64,000 bases of DNA from Buttiauxella selenatireducens (GCF_031432975.1 NZ_CP133838.1:1302001-1366000), one strand, 5' to 3'. Positions 45,951 to 59,069 are shown, counted from the stretch's first letter. Translations and numbers: made by a program. Notes: generated from the letters alone by a model not told the origin.

Positions 45951-48143
45951 ATGACTTTCAAAAAAATGATAAAAAAATCCGTCACAGCACTGGTTTTAAG
46001 CCTTCTGTTTGTACCTCTTTCTCGTTACATTTCCCCCTCGACAGTTATTGAAGGTAAACAGATTTATCTCGCCTACCTTCCGATAAGTTTCATGATCGCC
46101 CTGGTGTTTATCTATGGCCGGGTGGCTATTATTCCACTATTAATAGCTTCAATCGTTGCATATTCTTTCTGTTTAAAGATATCCTGGTTCGCATTGTTGG
46201 TCTTTGTCTTTTGCCTGATATTGACAATATCACTATGCAGTATGATGGCGCGTTATAATCTTGGTGCACGCTGGCGACATGGATTGGCAGATAAAGGTAT
46301 TGGTGTCAGGATATTTTGGCTAGGTTTTTCTGCACCTTTTATTATTAAGTTGATGATGTATATCTCCGGGTATTATATCCACTTCCCCGCTCGGATTGCG
46401 GCTTACTTTGGTGATAATTCTCTGATCTTCATGGTAGTCGATTTTCAAAGCTTAGTTGCCGCCTCGCTCATTTTCACCCCGTTGTTCTATTACCCATTAA
46501 GGATGCTCCTTAATCCTAATTATGCCCGAGCATTCTGGCTCCGATGTGTAATGCGTGACTTTGTTGGGCCGCGTCGTTATTACACTTATACCTGGGTCTT
46601 TTGTCTGATAACAATGCTATGGGTACTGTGCTCCTCTTGGGGAATACTACAGGTTTCAGGCTATCTGGTACCCATCATCTTCGTACTCTTTACGCTTGGC
46701 ATTCGGCATTTTGGCCCACGTTTAATGGGGCTAATGTGGGCGGCTTCTGCATGGTTATTACTGACCTATAACGACGGTTTTCTTTATGGGGTAAATAACG
46801 AATTTGCCCTGTCATTTATCCTCTCGGTATTTATTACGTTTAACGTCTGTATGGTGTATATGACGACGGTTTTAAAGAAAAACGAGTGGATGAAACGTAT
46901 TTATCGTTCGCAAGCGCTTACCGATCCCTTAACGCAGCTACCGAATATACGAGCGCTGGAACACCATGTGCAATGCTATCCCAAAGGGACTTTGTGTTGC
47001 TTGCGCATGTCTAATCTGGAATTTTTAAGCCGACACTACGGCATCATGATGCGCATTGAATGCAAACGTATTATCACCTGGCAATTAAAACCTTTCTTGC
47101 AGCAAGGCGAACAGGTATTTCAATTGCCGGGAAGTGAATTATTAATATTTTTACATGGCCAGGACACTGCCGATCGGTTGGGCCATATAGTCGACACACT
47201 CAATAGCAAGCAAGTAAAATGGCATAATACTATGCTGGAAATTGAGTACAGTGCATCGTATAGCGTTATCGACAATGATCTTATTGAATTACACCGTACA
47301 TTAGGGCAGTTAAGTTATCTCTCTGAGCAGGCATGTGCGACGAAGCGTGTACTCAGTCTGGATACCCGAATTGAAGATGTTTCAGATCAGACAACTGAAC
47401 GTGTTTTAATTTTGCAAAAAATTAAACGAGCACTGAATGATGAACAATCCTTTGTTCTCTATGCGCAACCTATTTTAGATGAGAAGGGGAAGGGGTATCA
47501 CGAAATATTAACTCGCTTATCATTAGATGGCAAAATTATTACCCCTGATAACTTTATTCCCATTATCACTGAATTTAACCTCAGCACCCGCTTCGATATG
47601 CTAATCATGCAGAAACTAGTGCGTTTCCTGCAGCAGCATCCAGAGACTATCCAACAGCCACGTTTCTCCGTTAATCTCATGCCATTAACGTTAATGCAAA
47701 AAGATGTCGCTCAGAAAATTGTTTCCTTGTTTAATGAATTTAAAGTGCCAACCCACAGTGTGATTATTGAAGTGACTGAGGAACAGGCATTTTCAGAGTC
47801 AGAAATTTCCATGCAGAACATCATGCTGCTGCGAGAGAGTGGCTTTAAAATTGCCATTGATGACTTTGGTACCGGCTATGCGAATTACGAAAGGCTTAAA
47901 CGGCTTCAGGCGGACATCATTAAGATTGATGGTTGCTTCATCAAAGACATTACATCGGACTCGCTTGACCCCCTGATCGTTAAATCTATATGTGATATGG
48001 CCCATGCGAAGCAACTGAGTGTCGTTGCTGAGTTTGTTGAAACCGAAGAACAGCGGGCACTATTGCATAAACTGGGAGTACAGTTTATGCAAGGTTACCT
48101 GATCGGCAAACCCGTGCCTCTTAATACAGTCCATACTTTTTAA
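45951..48143 (+). CDS. pdeA: c-di-GMP phosphodiesterase PdeA (YfeA), MASE1-GGDEF-EAL
   Basis: 730 residues. Eight or so N-terminal membrane helices (about 10-305) form a MASE1-type sensor. A degenerate GGDEF domain follows (DPLTQLPNIRALEHH; the signature site reads PGSEL, so no cyclase activity is expected), then an EAL domain from about 490. Catalytic features of the EAL domain are kept: E-I-L-T-R in place of E-A-L-x-R, SVNLMPLTL, EVTEEQAF, IDDFGTGYANYERLK, IIKIDG, VAEFVET and QGYLIGKP. It should hydrolyse c-di-GMP at the inner membrane. The start follows the E. coli YfeA pattern. A diguanylate cyclase gene follows 41 bp later on the same strand. Confidence 0.92.
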   Translation: MTFKKMIKKSVTALVLSLLFVPLSRYISPSTVIEGKQIYLAYLPISFMIALVFIYGRVAIIPLLIASIVAYSFCLKISWFALLVFVFCLILTISLCSMMARYNLGARWRHGLADKGIGVRIFWLGFSAPFIIKLMMYISGYYIHFPARIAAYFGDNSLIFMVVDFQSLVAASLIFTPLFYYPLRMLLNPNYARAFWLRCVMRDFVGPRRYYTYTWVFCLITMLWVLCSSWGILQVSGYLVPIIFVLFTLGIRHFGPRLMGLMWAASAWLLLTYNDGFLYGVNNEFALSFILSVFITFNVCMVYMTTVLKKNEWMKRIYRSQALTDPLTQLPNIRALEHHVQCYPKGTLCCLRMSNLEFLSRHYGIMMRIECKRIITWQLKPFLQQGEQVFQLPGSELLIFLHGQDTADRLGHIVDTLNSKQVKWHNTMLEIEYSASYSVIDNDLIELHRTLGQLSYLSEQACATKRVLSLDTRIEDVSDQTTERVLILQKIKRALNDEQSFVLYAQPILDEKGKGYHEILTRLSLDGKIITPDNFIPIITEFNLSTRFDMLIMQKLVRFLQQHPETIQQPRFSVNLMPLTLMQKDVAQKIVSLFNEFKVPTHSVIIEVTEEQAFSESEISMQNIMLLRESGFKIAIDDFGTGYANYERLKRLQADIIKIDGCFIKDITSDSLDPLIVKSICDMAHAKQLSVVAEFVETEEQRALLHKLGVQFMQGYLIGKPVPLNTVHTF

Positions 48144-48184
48144 GGTAGCAATATGTTGCGAGCATATGATCACAGGACTTTATT

Positions 48185-49825
48185 GTGAGTACTTCATTAG
48201 CGAATAGATTTCGTCTGCCAATGGCAAAAACCTTGCGTGTTATTCATCTGGTTTTCATTTTTGTTTTTGTGCTGATCACTTTTTTGTTCTGGCAGCAAGG
48301 GCAACTCTTTAACCAGGGATATCGCTCCAGTCAGCTGGGCCATCTTGAAAGCGTGATTGCACGTCTCGAAAGCAGAGCGCAATACAAGGTTGATAACCTT
48401 CGCTATTTAAAAAGAATTTTTATTGAAGCGATGGATGACCCAATCTTTCCGGGGAGCCCAGTGACACCATGGGAACTCAATGAAAACACGATTCAAAAGC
48501 CGTTGTGGATAGGCGAATTGCCTTTGCCCAATTCAGTTACCGAAGAGGAAGCGTTTCAGGACAAGAAGTCTCTGGAGGTGCGGCAGCAACTCAATGGGTT
48601 GCGTAAAATCCGAGGACTTTTCCCGCTCGCAACGGGAGATAATGAACTGTTGGCTGATCTGTATTACATCTCGCGCGAAGGTGAATTTATCGCCTCTTTA
48701 TCGAAGAAAGTTAACTCGCTGCTGATTAATAGCTATAACCCATTCGAAAAACAGGGGAGTTTCGTATTGGCATCTCCGCTTTTGAATCCCAAGCGAGCAC
48801 CTTTCTGGACGCGGCAAAATATTGTTAACAGCGATGAAGCGCTGATCAACGCAGCCATTCCTGTCGATTTTGGTGGTGAATGGATAGGTTTATTAGGCAT
48901 TGCATTTGATAGACAATCGGTCGAGAAGTTTCTTGCCTCCTCATTACCGGATGGGAGCCGTAGTGCCTACCGATTGTATGATGAACAATTAAAACCGCTG
49001 ACAAAAGCGGTGGGCGCGGAAAATAACCTTCAGTTAAGCGCGGAACAGAAAAAAACCATTCTCAATATGCTGGCTGAAAAAAAGCGTGGCACTCTCCGTT
49101 CGGGATTGACCTTTATCACTTTTGGTAAGCTAAAAGGAACGCATTCGATATTGGTTAACACCCAAACCCTGGGGCAGGGGCTGCATGAAGAGTTTGGGCG
49201 ATTCAGCCTGCTTCTTGTCACAATGTTTTTGATTTTTCTGTTTTTCCTGCTGGGGGCGCACAGCATTATTTGCCGTCTGGTGCGGAATATGGGCAATTTA
49301 CAACGCGAAATGCAACACCATGCGCTTCACGACGATTTAACCGGGGCACTCAATCGCCGTGGCTTTTTTGCAAAAACGTCCCAACTTAGCCCGAACTACG
49401 TGGATTACACACTCGTACAATTGGACCTCGACTACTTTAAAAAGGTAAACGATGTGTATGGGCATTTGGTTGGCGATAATGTGCTGATTCACGCTACATG
49501 GCGCATTCAACAAGCCATACGCAGCCAGGATGTCCTGGGGCGCATTGGTGGCGAGGAGTTCTGTGTTTATCTGCCTAATTCCGATCTCAAGACTGGAATT
49601 AGGGTGGCGACAAGAATTAAGTGGGAGCTCGAATCTTCCGCCTTGATCCTCGAAAATGGCTTAAAGCTACCGATTACCGCATCGCTGGGAGTGGCCTCTC
49701 ACAGCGAGTATCCAGAGAGTTCGCTTGACCAAATCCAAACCCTTGCTGATATGCGCATGTACCGGGCGAAAACTCGCGGGCGAAATCAGGTATGTTGGCA
49801 GGATGACGCAGATTTAGAGGCATAA
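48185..49825 (+). CDS. Membrane diguanylate cyclase with periplasmic sensor domain
   Basis: 546 residues from a GTG start. TM1 at about 14-36 (TLRVIHLVFIFVFVLITFLFW), a periplasmic region of about 300 residues, TM2 at about 338-360, then a GGDEF domain (HALHDDLTGALNRRGFF; active site RIGGEEFCVYL near 455). The inhibitory I-site RSQD lies five residues before GGEEF, so product inhibition is likely. The periplasmic part (YYISREGEFIASLSKK; INAAIPVDFGGEWIGLLGIAFDR) looks like a Cache/PAS-like sensor that I cannot name. No counterpart is next to yfeA in K-12. It is in an operon with pdeA, giving synthesis and breakdown of c-di-GMP from one message. Confidence 0.88.
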   Translation: MSTSLANRFRLPMAKTLRVIHLVFIFVFVLITFLFWQQGQLFNQGYRSSQLGHLESVIARLESRAQYKVDNLRYLKRIFIEAMDDPIFPGSPVTPWELNENTIQKPLWIGELPLPNSVTEEEAFQDKKSLEVRQQLNGLRKIRGLFPLATGDNELLADLYYISREGEFIASLSKKVNSLLINSYNPFEKQGSFVLASPLLNPKRAPFWTRQNIVNSDEALINAAIPVDFGGEWIGLLGIAFDRQSVEKFLASSLPDGSRSAYRLYDEQLKPLTKAVGAENNLQLSAEQKKTILNMLAEKKRGTLRSGLTFITFGKLKGTHSILVNTQTLGQGLHEEFGRFSLLLVTMFLIFLFFLLGAHSIICRLVRNMGNLQREMQHHALHDDLTGALNRRGFFAKTSQLSPNYVDYTLVQLDLDYFKKVNDVYGHLVGDNVLIHATWRIQQAIRSQDVLGRIGGEEFCVYLPNSDLKTGIRVATRIKWELESSALILENGLKLPITASLGVASHSEYPESSLDQIQTLADMRMYRAKTRGRNQVCWQDDADLEA

Positions 49826-49856
49826 AAAAACCGAGGCAAAAGCCTCGGTTTTTGTT
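49826..49856. terminator. Bidirectional terminator (diguanylate cyclase / nupC)
   Basis: A5-CCGAGGC, loop AAAA, GCCTCGG-T5, a near-perfect inverted repeat between convergent genes. Confidence 0.9.
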
Positions 49857-49869
49857 TGAAGCGTGAGAA

Positions 49870-51057
49870 TTACAAGAACAGGCCTGCAATAGATGCAGAC
49901 AAAATGCTCACAAGCGTTGCGCCGTAAACCAGTTTCAGGCCGAAGCGAGAAACCACGTTACCTTGCTCTTCGTTCAGGCCTTTGATCGCACCCGCGATAA
50001 TCCCGATAGAAGAGAAGTTAGCAAACGAAACCAGGAACACAGACAGGATACCTTCCGCGCGTGGGGAAAGCGTACCTGCCAGTTTTTGCAGATCCAGCAT
50101 CGCAACGAATTCGTTTGATACCAGTTTGGTTGCCATGATACTGCCAACCTGCAAGGCTTCATGAGATGGAACACCCATGATCCAGGCTACCGGGTAGAAG
50201 ATGTAACCCAGAATGCCCTGGAAAGAGATACCGAAGATGGCTGCAAACAGTGCGTTCAGCGCGGCGATCAAGGCAATAAAGCCAATCAGCATTGCCGCAA
50301 CGATAATCGCAACTTTAAAACCTGCCAGAATATATTCGCCGAGCATCTCGAAGAAGCTTTGACCTTCGTGCAGATTAGACATCTGCAGGTTTTCTTCGCT
50401 GTCTTCAACACGGTATGGGTTGATCAGCGATAACACGATGAAGGTACTGAACATGTTCAATACCAGCGCTGCAACCACATATTTTGGTTCGAGCATTGTC
50501 ATGTAAGCGCCGACAATCGACATGGACACGGTAGACATGGCCGTCGCGGACATTGTGTACATGCGGTTGCGGGACATCTTGCCGAGAATATCCTTATAGG
50601 CGATAAAGTTTTCTGACTGTCCCAAAATCAGTGAACTTACGGCGTTAAAGGATTCCAGTTTACCCATACCATTCACTTTAGACAGAAGGGTACCGATAAA
50701 GCGGATGACGATCGGCAGTACGCGAATGTGCTGCAAAATACCAATCAGTGCAGAGATAAAGACGATTGGGCAGAGTACTTTCAGGAAGAAGAAGGCGAGT
50801 CCTTCGTCATTCATCTTACCGAATACAAAGTTTGTCCCTTCATTAGCGAACGACAGGAGTTTCTCAAACATTTCTGAGAAACCTCTTACAAAGCCCAGAC
50901 CCACTTCTGAGTTCAGGAAGAACCAGGCGAGAAGAAGTTCAATCACTAACAATTGAACGATAAAGCGAATACGGATCTGCTTACGATTGCTACTCAGCAA
51001 CAAAGCGAGTAACGCAACCACGGCAAGCGCTAAAACAAAATGCAGAACGCGGGACAT
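49870..51057 (-). CDS. nupC: Concentrative nucleoside transporter NupC
   Basis: 395 residues (E. coli 400); the five-residue difference is a short gap in a loop ([13 protein letters not shown]). CNT signatures are present: [38 protein letters not shown] (nucleoside/cation site) and [13 protein letters not shown]-like [15 protein letters not shown]. It imports nucleosides with protons across the inner membrane. In E. coli it is controlled by CRP and CytR. Divergent from mntH. Confidence 0.96.
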   Translation of the reverse strand: MSRVLHFVLALAVVALLALLLSSNRKQIRIRFIVQLLVIELLLAWFFLNSEVGLGFVRGFSEMFEKLLSFANEGTNFVFGKMNDEGLAFFFLKVLCPIVFISALIGILQHIRVLPIVIRFIGTLLSKVNGMGKLESFNAVSSLILGQSENFIAYKDILGKMSRNRMYTMSATAMSTVSMSIVGAYMTMLEPKYVVAALVLNMFSTFIVLSLINPYRVEDSEENLQMSNLHEGQSFFEMLGEYILAGFKVAIIVAAMLIGFIALIAALNALFAAIFGISFQGILGYIFYPVAWIMGVPSHEALQVGSIMATKLVSNEFVAMLDLQKLAGTLSPRAEGILSVFLVSFANFSSIGIIAGAIKGLNEEQGNVVSRFGLKLVYGATLVSILSASIAGLFL

Positions 51058-51347
51058 ATTTGCTCCAAATATTATGAGGCAGGTTTAATTTCGTTGCACA
51101 TTCTATGAAACAAGCAATAAGAAAACGAGAGCAATCGCACACTATAGTGATGACATGTGACCAAACTCAAAATTAGTGATCAACCATACATTTCTGCTAT
51201 GTTAAGTAAAGAAGGTAAAAGTTGCGTCAACGCACATATCTTTATCATAGTTGCTGTCTTAATTGTGCGTTGTTAATCGGCAATCGGCGTCTTAAAAATC
51301 CCTCATCGTTTCAAGCTATCGAAGCAATCAGTTTATCTCTTTTAAAT
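51058..51347. promoter_or_regulatory. nupC/mntH divergent region, nupC side
   Basis: AT-rich gap with no credible gene. CATGTGACCAAACTC (around 51154) contains a TGTGA half-site that may belong to a CRP site for nupC; the second half is not convincing. Confidence 0.3.
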
Positions 51348-51366
51348 GAATTTGATAATCATTCTC
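51348..51366 (+). promoter_or_regulatory. Fur box upstream of mntH
   Basis: GAATTTGATAATCATTCTC matches the 19-bp Fur consensus GATAATGATAATCATTATC at 15 positions. E. coli mntH is repressed by Fur. Confidence 0.7.
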
Positions 51367-51381
51367 ACTTTTGCTAGCTTG

Positions 51382-51402
51382 AAACATAGCAAAGGCTATA
51401 TC
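51382..51402 (+). promoter_or_regulatory. MntR box upstream of mntH
   Basis: AACATAGC-AAAG-GCTATAT is an imperfect palindrome equal in form to the MntR box of E. coli mntH. It lies 14 bases before the start codon and would overlap the transcription start and leader. Confidence 0.75.
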
Positions 51403-51415
51403 TCAGAGGCAGATG

Positions 51416-52654
51416 ATGAATAACAGTCGCGTTGAAAATAGTGGTACTCGCACAGCGCGAAGATTACGCCTGGCGTTAATGGGGCCAGCCTTTATCGCTG
51501 CCATCGGTTATATCGATCCCGGCAACTTTGCGACTAACATCCAGGCGGGTGCCAGTTTTGGTTATAAATTGCTGTGGGTGGTGGTCTGGGCGAACCTGAT
51601 GGCGATGCTCATCCAAATCCTGTCTGCAAAACTCGGTATCGCAACGGGTAAAAACCTTGCCGAACAGATTCGCGATCATTATCCGCGTCCCGTCGTCTGG
51701 CTTTACTGGATACAAGCCGAAATTATTGCCATGGCGACGGATCTCGCTGAATTCATCGGTGCGGCGATTGGTTTCAAACTGATCCTCGGCGTCTCTTTAT
51801 TACAAGGTGCGGTGCTAACCGGTATTGCCACATTCTTGATACTGATGCTGCAACGGCGTGGTCAGAAGCCCCTTGAGAAAGTGATTGGCGGATTATTGTT
51901 GTTTGTGGCAGCGGCCTATATCGTCGAGCTTATTTTCTCGCAGCCTAAATTGGTGGAATTGGGCAAAGGGATGTTGATTCCTTCTTTGCCAACCAGCGAA
52001 GCTGTATTTCTTGCTGCGGGCGTGCTCGGCGCAACCATCATGCCGCACGTTATCTATCTGCACTCGTCGCTGACCCAGCATATGCATGATGGAAATCGGG
52101 CTGAGCGGTATTCTGCAACTAAATGGGATGTTGCGATTGCGATGACCATTGCAGGGTTTGTTAACCTGGCGATGATGGCAACCGCCGCCGCTGCGTTTCA
52201 TTTCTCAGGCCACACTGGTGTCGCCGACCTCGATGAAGCTTACCTCACGCTGCAACCGTTGCTGAGCCATTCGGCGGCCACAATCTTTGGTTTAAGCCTT
52301 GTCGCTGCGGGATTGTCATCCACCGTCGTGGGGACGTTAGCCGGGCAGGTGGTGATGCAGGGCTTCGTCCGCTTCTATATCCCGTTGTGGGTTCGTCGCT
52401 CCGTGACCATGGCACCTTCATTCATTGTGATTCTGATGGGGCTTGATCCGACACGGATTCTGGTGATGAGCCAGGTATTGCTGAGCTTCGGGATTGCCCT
52501 TGCCCTGGTTCCGCTGCTGATTTTCACCAGCAATGACAAACTGATGGGCGACCTGGTGAATACGCGTGTGATTAAGATGACTGGCTGGGTGATTGTGGCA
52601 ATCGTCGTTGCGCTGAATTTGTGGCTGTTGATTGGCACGGTTTTAGGGTTGTAG
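51416..52654 (+). CDS. mntH: Nramp-family Mn2+/H+ symporter MntH
   Basis: 412 residues from the second of two adjacent ATGs, equal to the E. coli length. About eleven membrane helices. The metal-binding DPGN motif is in [12 protein letters not shown]; the TM6 MPH motif is in [15 protein letters not shown]. It imports manganese, and weakly ferrous iron, with protons. Both Fur and MntR operators are visible upstream. Confidence 0.96.
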   Translation: MNNSRVENSGTRTARRLRLALMGPAFIAAIGYIDPGNFATNIQAGASFGYKLLWVVVWANLMAMLIQILSAKLGIATGKNLAEQIRDHYPRPVVWLYWIQAEIIAMATDLAEFIGAAIGFKLILGVSLLQGAVLTGIATFLILMLQRRGQKPLEKVIGGLLLFVAAAYIVELIFSQPKLVELGKGMLIPSLPTSEAVFLAAGVLGATIMPHVIYLHSSLTQHMHDGNRAERYSATKWDVAIAMTIAGFVNLAMMATAAAAFHFSGHTGVADLDEAYLTLQPLLSHSAATIFGLSLVAAGLSSTVVGTLAGQVVMQGFVRFYIPLWVRRSVTMAPSFIVILMGLDPTRILVMSQVLLSFGIALALVPLLIFTSNDKLMGDLVNTRVIKMTGWVIVAIVVALNLWLLIGTVLGL

Positions 52655-52667
52655 CCTGTTGGAACAT

Positions 52668-52703
52668 CGTAAGGTGAATGGCACATCGTCCGTTCACCTT
52701 ACG
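52668..52703. repeat. 11-bp inverted repeat between mntH and the YcgJ-like gene
   Basis: CGTAAGGTGAA (52668-52678) and TTCACCTTACG (52693-52703) pair exactly around a 14-base loop. It lies between convergent genes and probably acts as a terminator, although no T-run follows. Confidence 0.7.
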
Positions 52704-52720
52704 AAACATAAGAAGGGGGG

Positions 52721-53119
52721 CTAAGACTTGCCAGCTTCGCTTGTTTTTACTGAAGGTGTCTCACCAAACAATAACTGGGTATATTTGCTGGAAATCTTCC
52801 CAGAACGCTTCCCGTCCGCGCCGTAGTACCTGTCTTCACGACATAACCGTTCCTTCACATCGCAGAAGATCCCGTTTGAAAAAGTAAACTCGGTCAGCAC
52901 AACGTCTTTGGTGGTAAATAATTTATTATTTGCCGCAGTCTTACCCAGATACTTACCCGTGAGTGTTTGAGAGATACCTTTGTCATCGGCACAAACATAC
53001 TTGTCGCATAAAACCCCTGTTGCCGGGTTCTTGATTGAACTCCGTTGATTCGCATGAGCGGACAGGGAACCTGCAGTCAGTGCGATTGCCAGGGGGGCCA
53101 GGAGAAGGAGTTTTTTCAT
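52721..53119 (-). CDS. YcgJ-like secreted protein
   Basis: 132 residues from the ATG at 53119. A signal peptide (MKKLLLLAPLAIALTAGSLS, cleaved after AHA) precedes a small domain with four cysteines (GVLCDKYVCADDKGIS and FCDVKERLCRED), likely two disulfides. The core resembles E. coli YcgJ, a periplasmic protein of unknown function encoded elsewhere in K-12. A longer frame to 53203 lacks a signal peptide at its start and is not preferred. It lies between mntH and ypeC, where K-12 has no gene. Confidence 0.78.
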   Translation of the reverse strand: MKKLLLLAPLAIALTAGSLSAHANQRSSIKNPATGVLCDKYVCADDKGISQTLTGKYLGKTAANNKLFTTKDVVLTEFTFSNGIFCDVKERLCREDRYYGADGKRSGKISSKYTQLLFGETPSVKTSEAGKS

Positions 53120-53261
53120 TGGATAACTTACCTTTTGGGGAAATGACTTTGCTATCTGGGGATGTTTGGAAGCTGCAACGCAATGCGTTACAGCTCCCTG
53201 CAAAGCTTAACTGATTAGCCTCAGAGCTTCAGCTCCAGGAAGAGACTCTTCAGTTTGGTCA

Positions 53262-53618
53262 TTAATGACGATGACCACCGCCATGTCCATGTCCGCGACC
53301 ATGGCCGCCACGGCCACGATGATCATCCCGATCGTTCCAGCCCGCGCGGTAGCCCTTCTCAAAGCTGCTACGGCCACGGTCTTTATACCAACCACGATGA
53401 TAGCCGTTGTCATGACGATGCCAGCGGTTTTCGCGCCATTCATAGTGATTACGCCAGTAATCGCGATCACGCCAACCGCCACCATCCCAGTAATTACCGC
53501 GATAATCCTGATCACCTATTTGAAGCTTAACAGACGGCAGCAGGGTGATTTCGCCCGCATTCGCCACTAGCGGCGCACAGACCAGTAATGCTACTGCAAG
53601 AATCAGTGACCTGAACAT
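53262..53618 (-). CDS. ypeC: DUF2502 secreted protein YpeC, His/Arg/Gly-rich tail
   Basis: 118 residues from the ATG at 53618 (AGGAGAG upstream). The signal peptide ([21 protein letters not shown]) is followed by [15 protein letters not shown], the DUF2502 signature, then a Trp/Arg/Asp-rich segment and a tail dominated by His, Gly and Arg ([18 protein letters not shown]). The tail could bind divalent metals. It matches E. coli YpeC, which also lies between mntH and yfeO. Function unknown. Confidence 0.88.
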   Translation of the reverse strand: MFRSLILAVALLVCAPLVANAGEITLLPSVKLQIGDQDYRGNYWDGGGWRDRDYWRNHYEWRENRWHRHDNGYHRGWYKDRGRSSFEKGYRAGWNDRDDHRGRGGHGRGHGHGGGHRH

Positions 53619-53769
53619 ACTCTCTCCTGATACACGATAACCGCCAGGCGGTTTGTTAATGCAATAGTAAGTTGTGGTTACTAAGTGTTTCATCGCCACA
53701 ACTCCTAAATCGTCAGAGAGAGCACTTTTTGCTAAAAATGGACAAGTTTTAACACATTGGTGTTAGCGG

Positions 53770-54759
53770 TTACATGAGTATCTCTTCAATTTCAGCAAGT
53801 TCTGCTGCGGTGAAATGACGATTCGCTAACATACCGACGGCATCATCAATTTGGCCAATCTTGCTTGCCCCAATCAATACTGATGTCACCTTATCCCCAC
53901 GCAGTACCCACGCCAGTGCCATCTGGGAAAGTTTCTGCCCACGACGCAGCGCTATCGCATTCAATTTGCGCACTTTTTCCAGCTTATCAGCAGTGAGTTG
54001 GTCAGCATTAAGGAACTTGCTACCGCTGGCGGCCCTCGAGTCTGCCGGGATCCCATCCAGATAGCGATCGGTCAACTGTCCACCGGCCAGCGGCGAAAAC
54101 GCAATGCTGCCGACCCCTTTCTCTTGCAGAACATCCAACAAACTGGCTTCTACCCAACGTTCGAACATCGAATAACGAGGCTGGTGGATAAGACACGGCG
54201 TGCCAAGATCGTTCAAAATCTCAATGGCTTGAGCAGCAAGTTCTGCGGGATAGTTTGAAATGCCGACATACAGTGCTTTACCCTGGCGCACGACGGTATC
54301 CAGCGCTCGCATGGTCTCTTCCAGCGGCGTTTCAGGATCTGGACGGTGATGATAGAAGATGTCGACATACTCAAGCCCCATACGCTTCAGGCTCTGGTTA
54401 AGGCTTGAAATCAGATATTTACGTGAACCCCAATCACCATAAGGGCCATCCCACATGGTGTATCCTGCTTTCGATGAAATAATCAGCTCATCACGGTATG
54501 GCAGGAAATCTTCACGCAGGATGCGACCAAAGTTTTCTTCAGCAGAACCAGGAGGTGGGCCGTAGTTATTTGCCAGGTCAAAATGGGTGATCCCCGAATC
54601 AAAAGCACGGTGTAACAGTTGGCGGCTGTTATCCAGCAACGTGGTATCACCAAAGTTGTGCCATAAGCCCAGCGAAATAGCGGGGAGTTTGAGTCCACTA
54701 CGCCCACATCGGCGGTATTCCATTGATTCATAACGCGCAGAACTTGCCTGATAGACCAT
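53770..54759 (-). CDS. Aldo/keto reductase (YghZ/L-glyceraldehyde-3-phosphate reductase type)
   Basis: 329 residues from the ATG at 54759. AKR motifs are present: THFDLANNYGPPPGSAEENFG (catalytic Asp/Tyr), SSKAGY (Lys), YVDIFYHHRPD (His) and the C-terminal NADPH-binding VTSVLIGASKIGQIDDAV. The MEYRRCGRSGLKLPAISLGLWHNFG start is shared with E. coli YghZ (Gpr), which reduces L-glyceraldehyde-3-phosphate and methylglyoxal. The gene is not at this locus in K-12. Divergent from ipdC across a gap of about 230 bp. Confidence 0.88.
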   Translation of the reverse strand: MVYQASSARYESMEYRRCGRSGLKLPAISLGLWHNFGDTTLLDNSRQLLHRAFDSGITHFDLANNYGPPPGSAEENFGRILREDFLPYRDELIISSKAGYTMWDGPYGDWGSRKYLISSLNQSLKRMGLEYVDIFYHHRPDPETPLEETMRALDTVVRQGKALYVGISNYPAELAAQAIEILNDLGTPCLIHQPRYSMFERWVEASLLDVLQEKGVGSIAFSPLAGGQLTDRYLDGIPADSRAASGSKFLNADQLTADKLEKVRKLNAIALRRGQKLSQMALAWVLRGDKVTSVLIGASKIGQIDDAVGMLANRHFTAAELAEIEEILM

Positions 54760-54846
54760 GTTGGTTCCCTTGTCAGTAAAATAACCCGTCATACTCTCAG
54801 TCGCAGGGTAAATGGCTTACCTGCAACTTAAACAATGCAGAGTTAG

Positions 54847-57884
<3,038 letters not shown>

Positions 57885-57969
57885 AAATTTTCCTTACTCT
57901 AATTTTTTAAGCGCAAATCGCCGCGGCAAACAGTATGCCTGATGAGTTTTAAGCGTTGGTGCAATAAGG

Positions 57970-57983
57970 GCTGAAACGCTCAA
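57970..57983 (+). promoter_or_regulatory. Cra (FruR)-like operator upstream of glk
   Basis: GCTGAAACGCTCAA resembles the Cra consensus (TGAAWCGNTNMW). E. coli glk is repressed by Cra. About 120 bp ahead of the glk start. Confidence 0.45.
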
Positions 57984-58103
57984 GCTAATCTGTGACGAAG
58001 ATCTATAATCCCAAGGCACTTCTCATCTGGTCGTTGTTGTTTAGGCTAGCTAATTTTACAGTGATGCCAGATCTTATTTTGACTTTAGCGGAGCAGTGAA
58101 AGA

Positions 58104-59069
58104 ATGACAAAATATGCTTTGGTGGGAGATGTGGGCGGCACCAATGCGCGTCTGGCACTGTGCAACGTTGAAAATGGTGACATCACCCAGGCGAAAACCT
58201 ATTCGGGCCTTGATTTCCCAAGCCTGGAAGCTGTCGTGGTGCATTATCTCAAAGAGCACAATGTCGCCGTGACTGATGGTTGTATCGCCATTGCCTGCCC
58301 AATTACCGGTGATTGGGTCGCGATGACCAACCATACCTGGGCTTTCTCTACTGCTGAGATGAAAAAGAACCTTGGCTTTGAGCATCTGGAAATTATCAAC
58401 GACTTTACCGCCGTTTCGATGGCGATTCCGTCTCTCAAAGAAGAGCAACTGATTAAGTTCGGCGGCGGTGAGCCAGTAGAAGGCAAACCGGTTGCGGTTT
58501 ACGGTGCAGGCACCGGACTTGGGGTTGCGCACCTCGTTCATGTTGATAAACGTTGGGTGAGTCTCCCGGGCGAAGGTGGCCACGTCGATTTTGCGCCAAA
58601 CAGCGAAGAAGAGGGGATTATCCTCGAAGAACTGCGCACTGAAATCGGCCACGTCTCCGCAGAACGCGTGCTCTCAGGCCCTGGTTTAGTGAATTTATAT
58701 CGTGCGATTGTTAAATCAGACGGGCGTGAACCAGAAAACTATAAGCCGAAAGACATCACCGAAAAGGCAGTGGAAGACAGTTGCACCGACTGCCGTCGTG
58801 CATTGTCACTGTTCTGCGTCATCCTTGGGCGTTTTGGTGGCAACCTTGCCTTGACCCTCGGGACGTTTGGCGGCGTGTACATCGCGGGCGGTATCGTGCC
58901 ACGCTTCCTCGAGTTCTTTAAAGCTTCCGGCTTCCGCGGTGGTTTTGAAGATAAAGGGCGCTTTAAAGAGTACGTACACAACATTCCGGTGTACCTGATT
59001 GTTCACGACCAACCCGGCTTGCTGGGGGCGGGTGCGCATTTGCGCCAAACGCTGGGGCAAGTTCTGTAA
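58104..59069 (+). CDS. glk: Glucokinase
   Basis: 321 residues, the E. coli length. The phosphate-binding motif is [12 protein letters not shown]; the glucose-binding region includes [13 protein letters not shown] and [12 protein letters not shown]; the C-terminal [15 protein letters not shown] is typical. It phosphorylates free cytoplasmic glucose with ATP, for example glucose released from disaccharides. Would be the main glucose-phosphorylating route if ptsI were truly broken. Monocistronic. Confidence 0.96.
   Translation: MTKYALVGDVGGTNARLALCNVENGDITQAKTYSGLDFPSLEAVVVHYLKEHNVAVTDGCIAIACPITGDWVAMTNHTWAFSTAEMKKNLGFEHLEIINDFTAVSMAIPSLKEEQLIKFGGGEPVEGKPVAVYGAGTGLGVAHLVHVDKRWVSLPGEGGHVDFAPNSEEEGIILEELRTEIGHVSAERVLSGPGLVNLYRAIVKSDGREPENYKPKDITEKAVEDSCTDCRRALSLFCVILGRFGGNLALTLGTFGGVYIAGGIVPRFLEFFKASGFRGGFEDKGRFKEYVHNIPVYLIVHDQPGLLGAGAHLRQTLGQVL

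Noticed and set aside
47481-47530. PdeA inactive because the EAL motif reads EIL
   Set aside because: The family consensus is E-x-L-x-R, which is kept (E-I-L-T-R), as are the later metal-binding residues; activity is the better prediction.
53207-53570. Frames on both strands over ypeC (for example [19 protein letters not shown])
   Set aside because: They mirror the His/Gly/Arg codons of the ypeC tail; only the ypeC frame has a signal peptide and family match.
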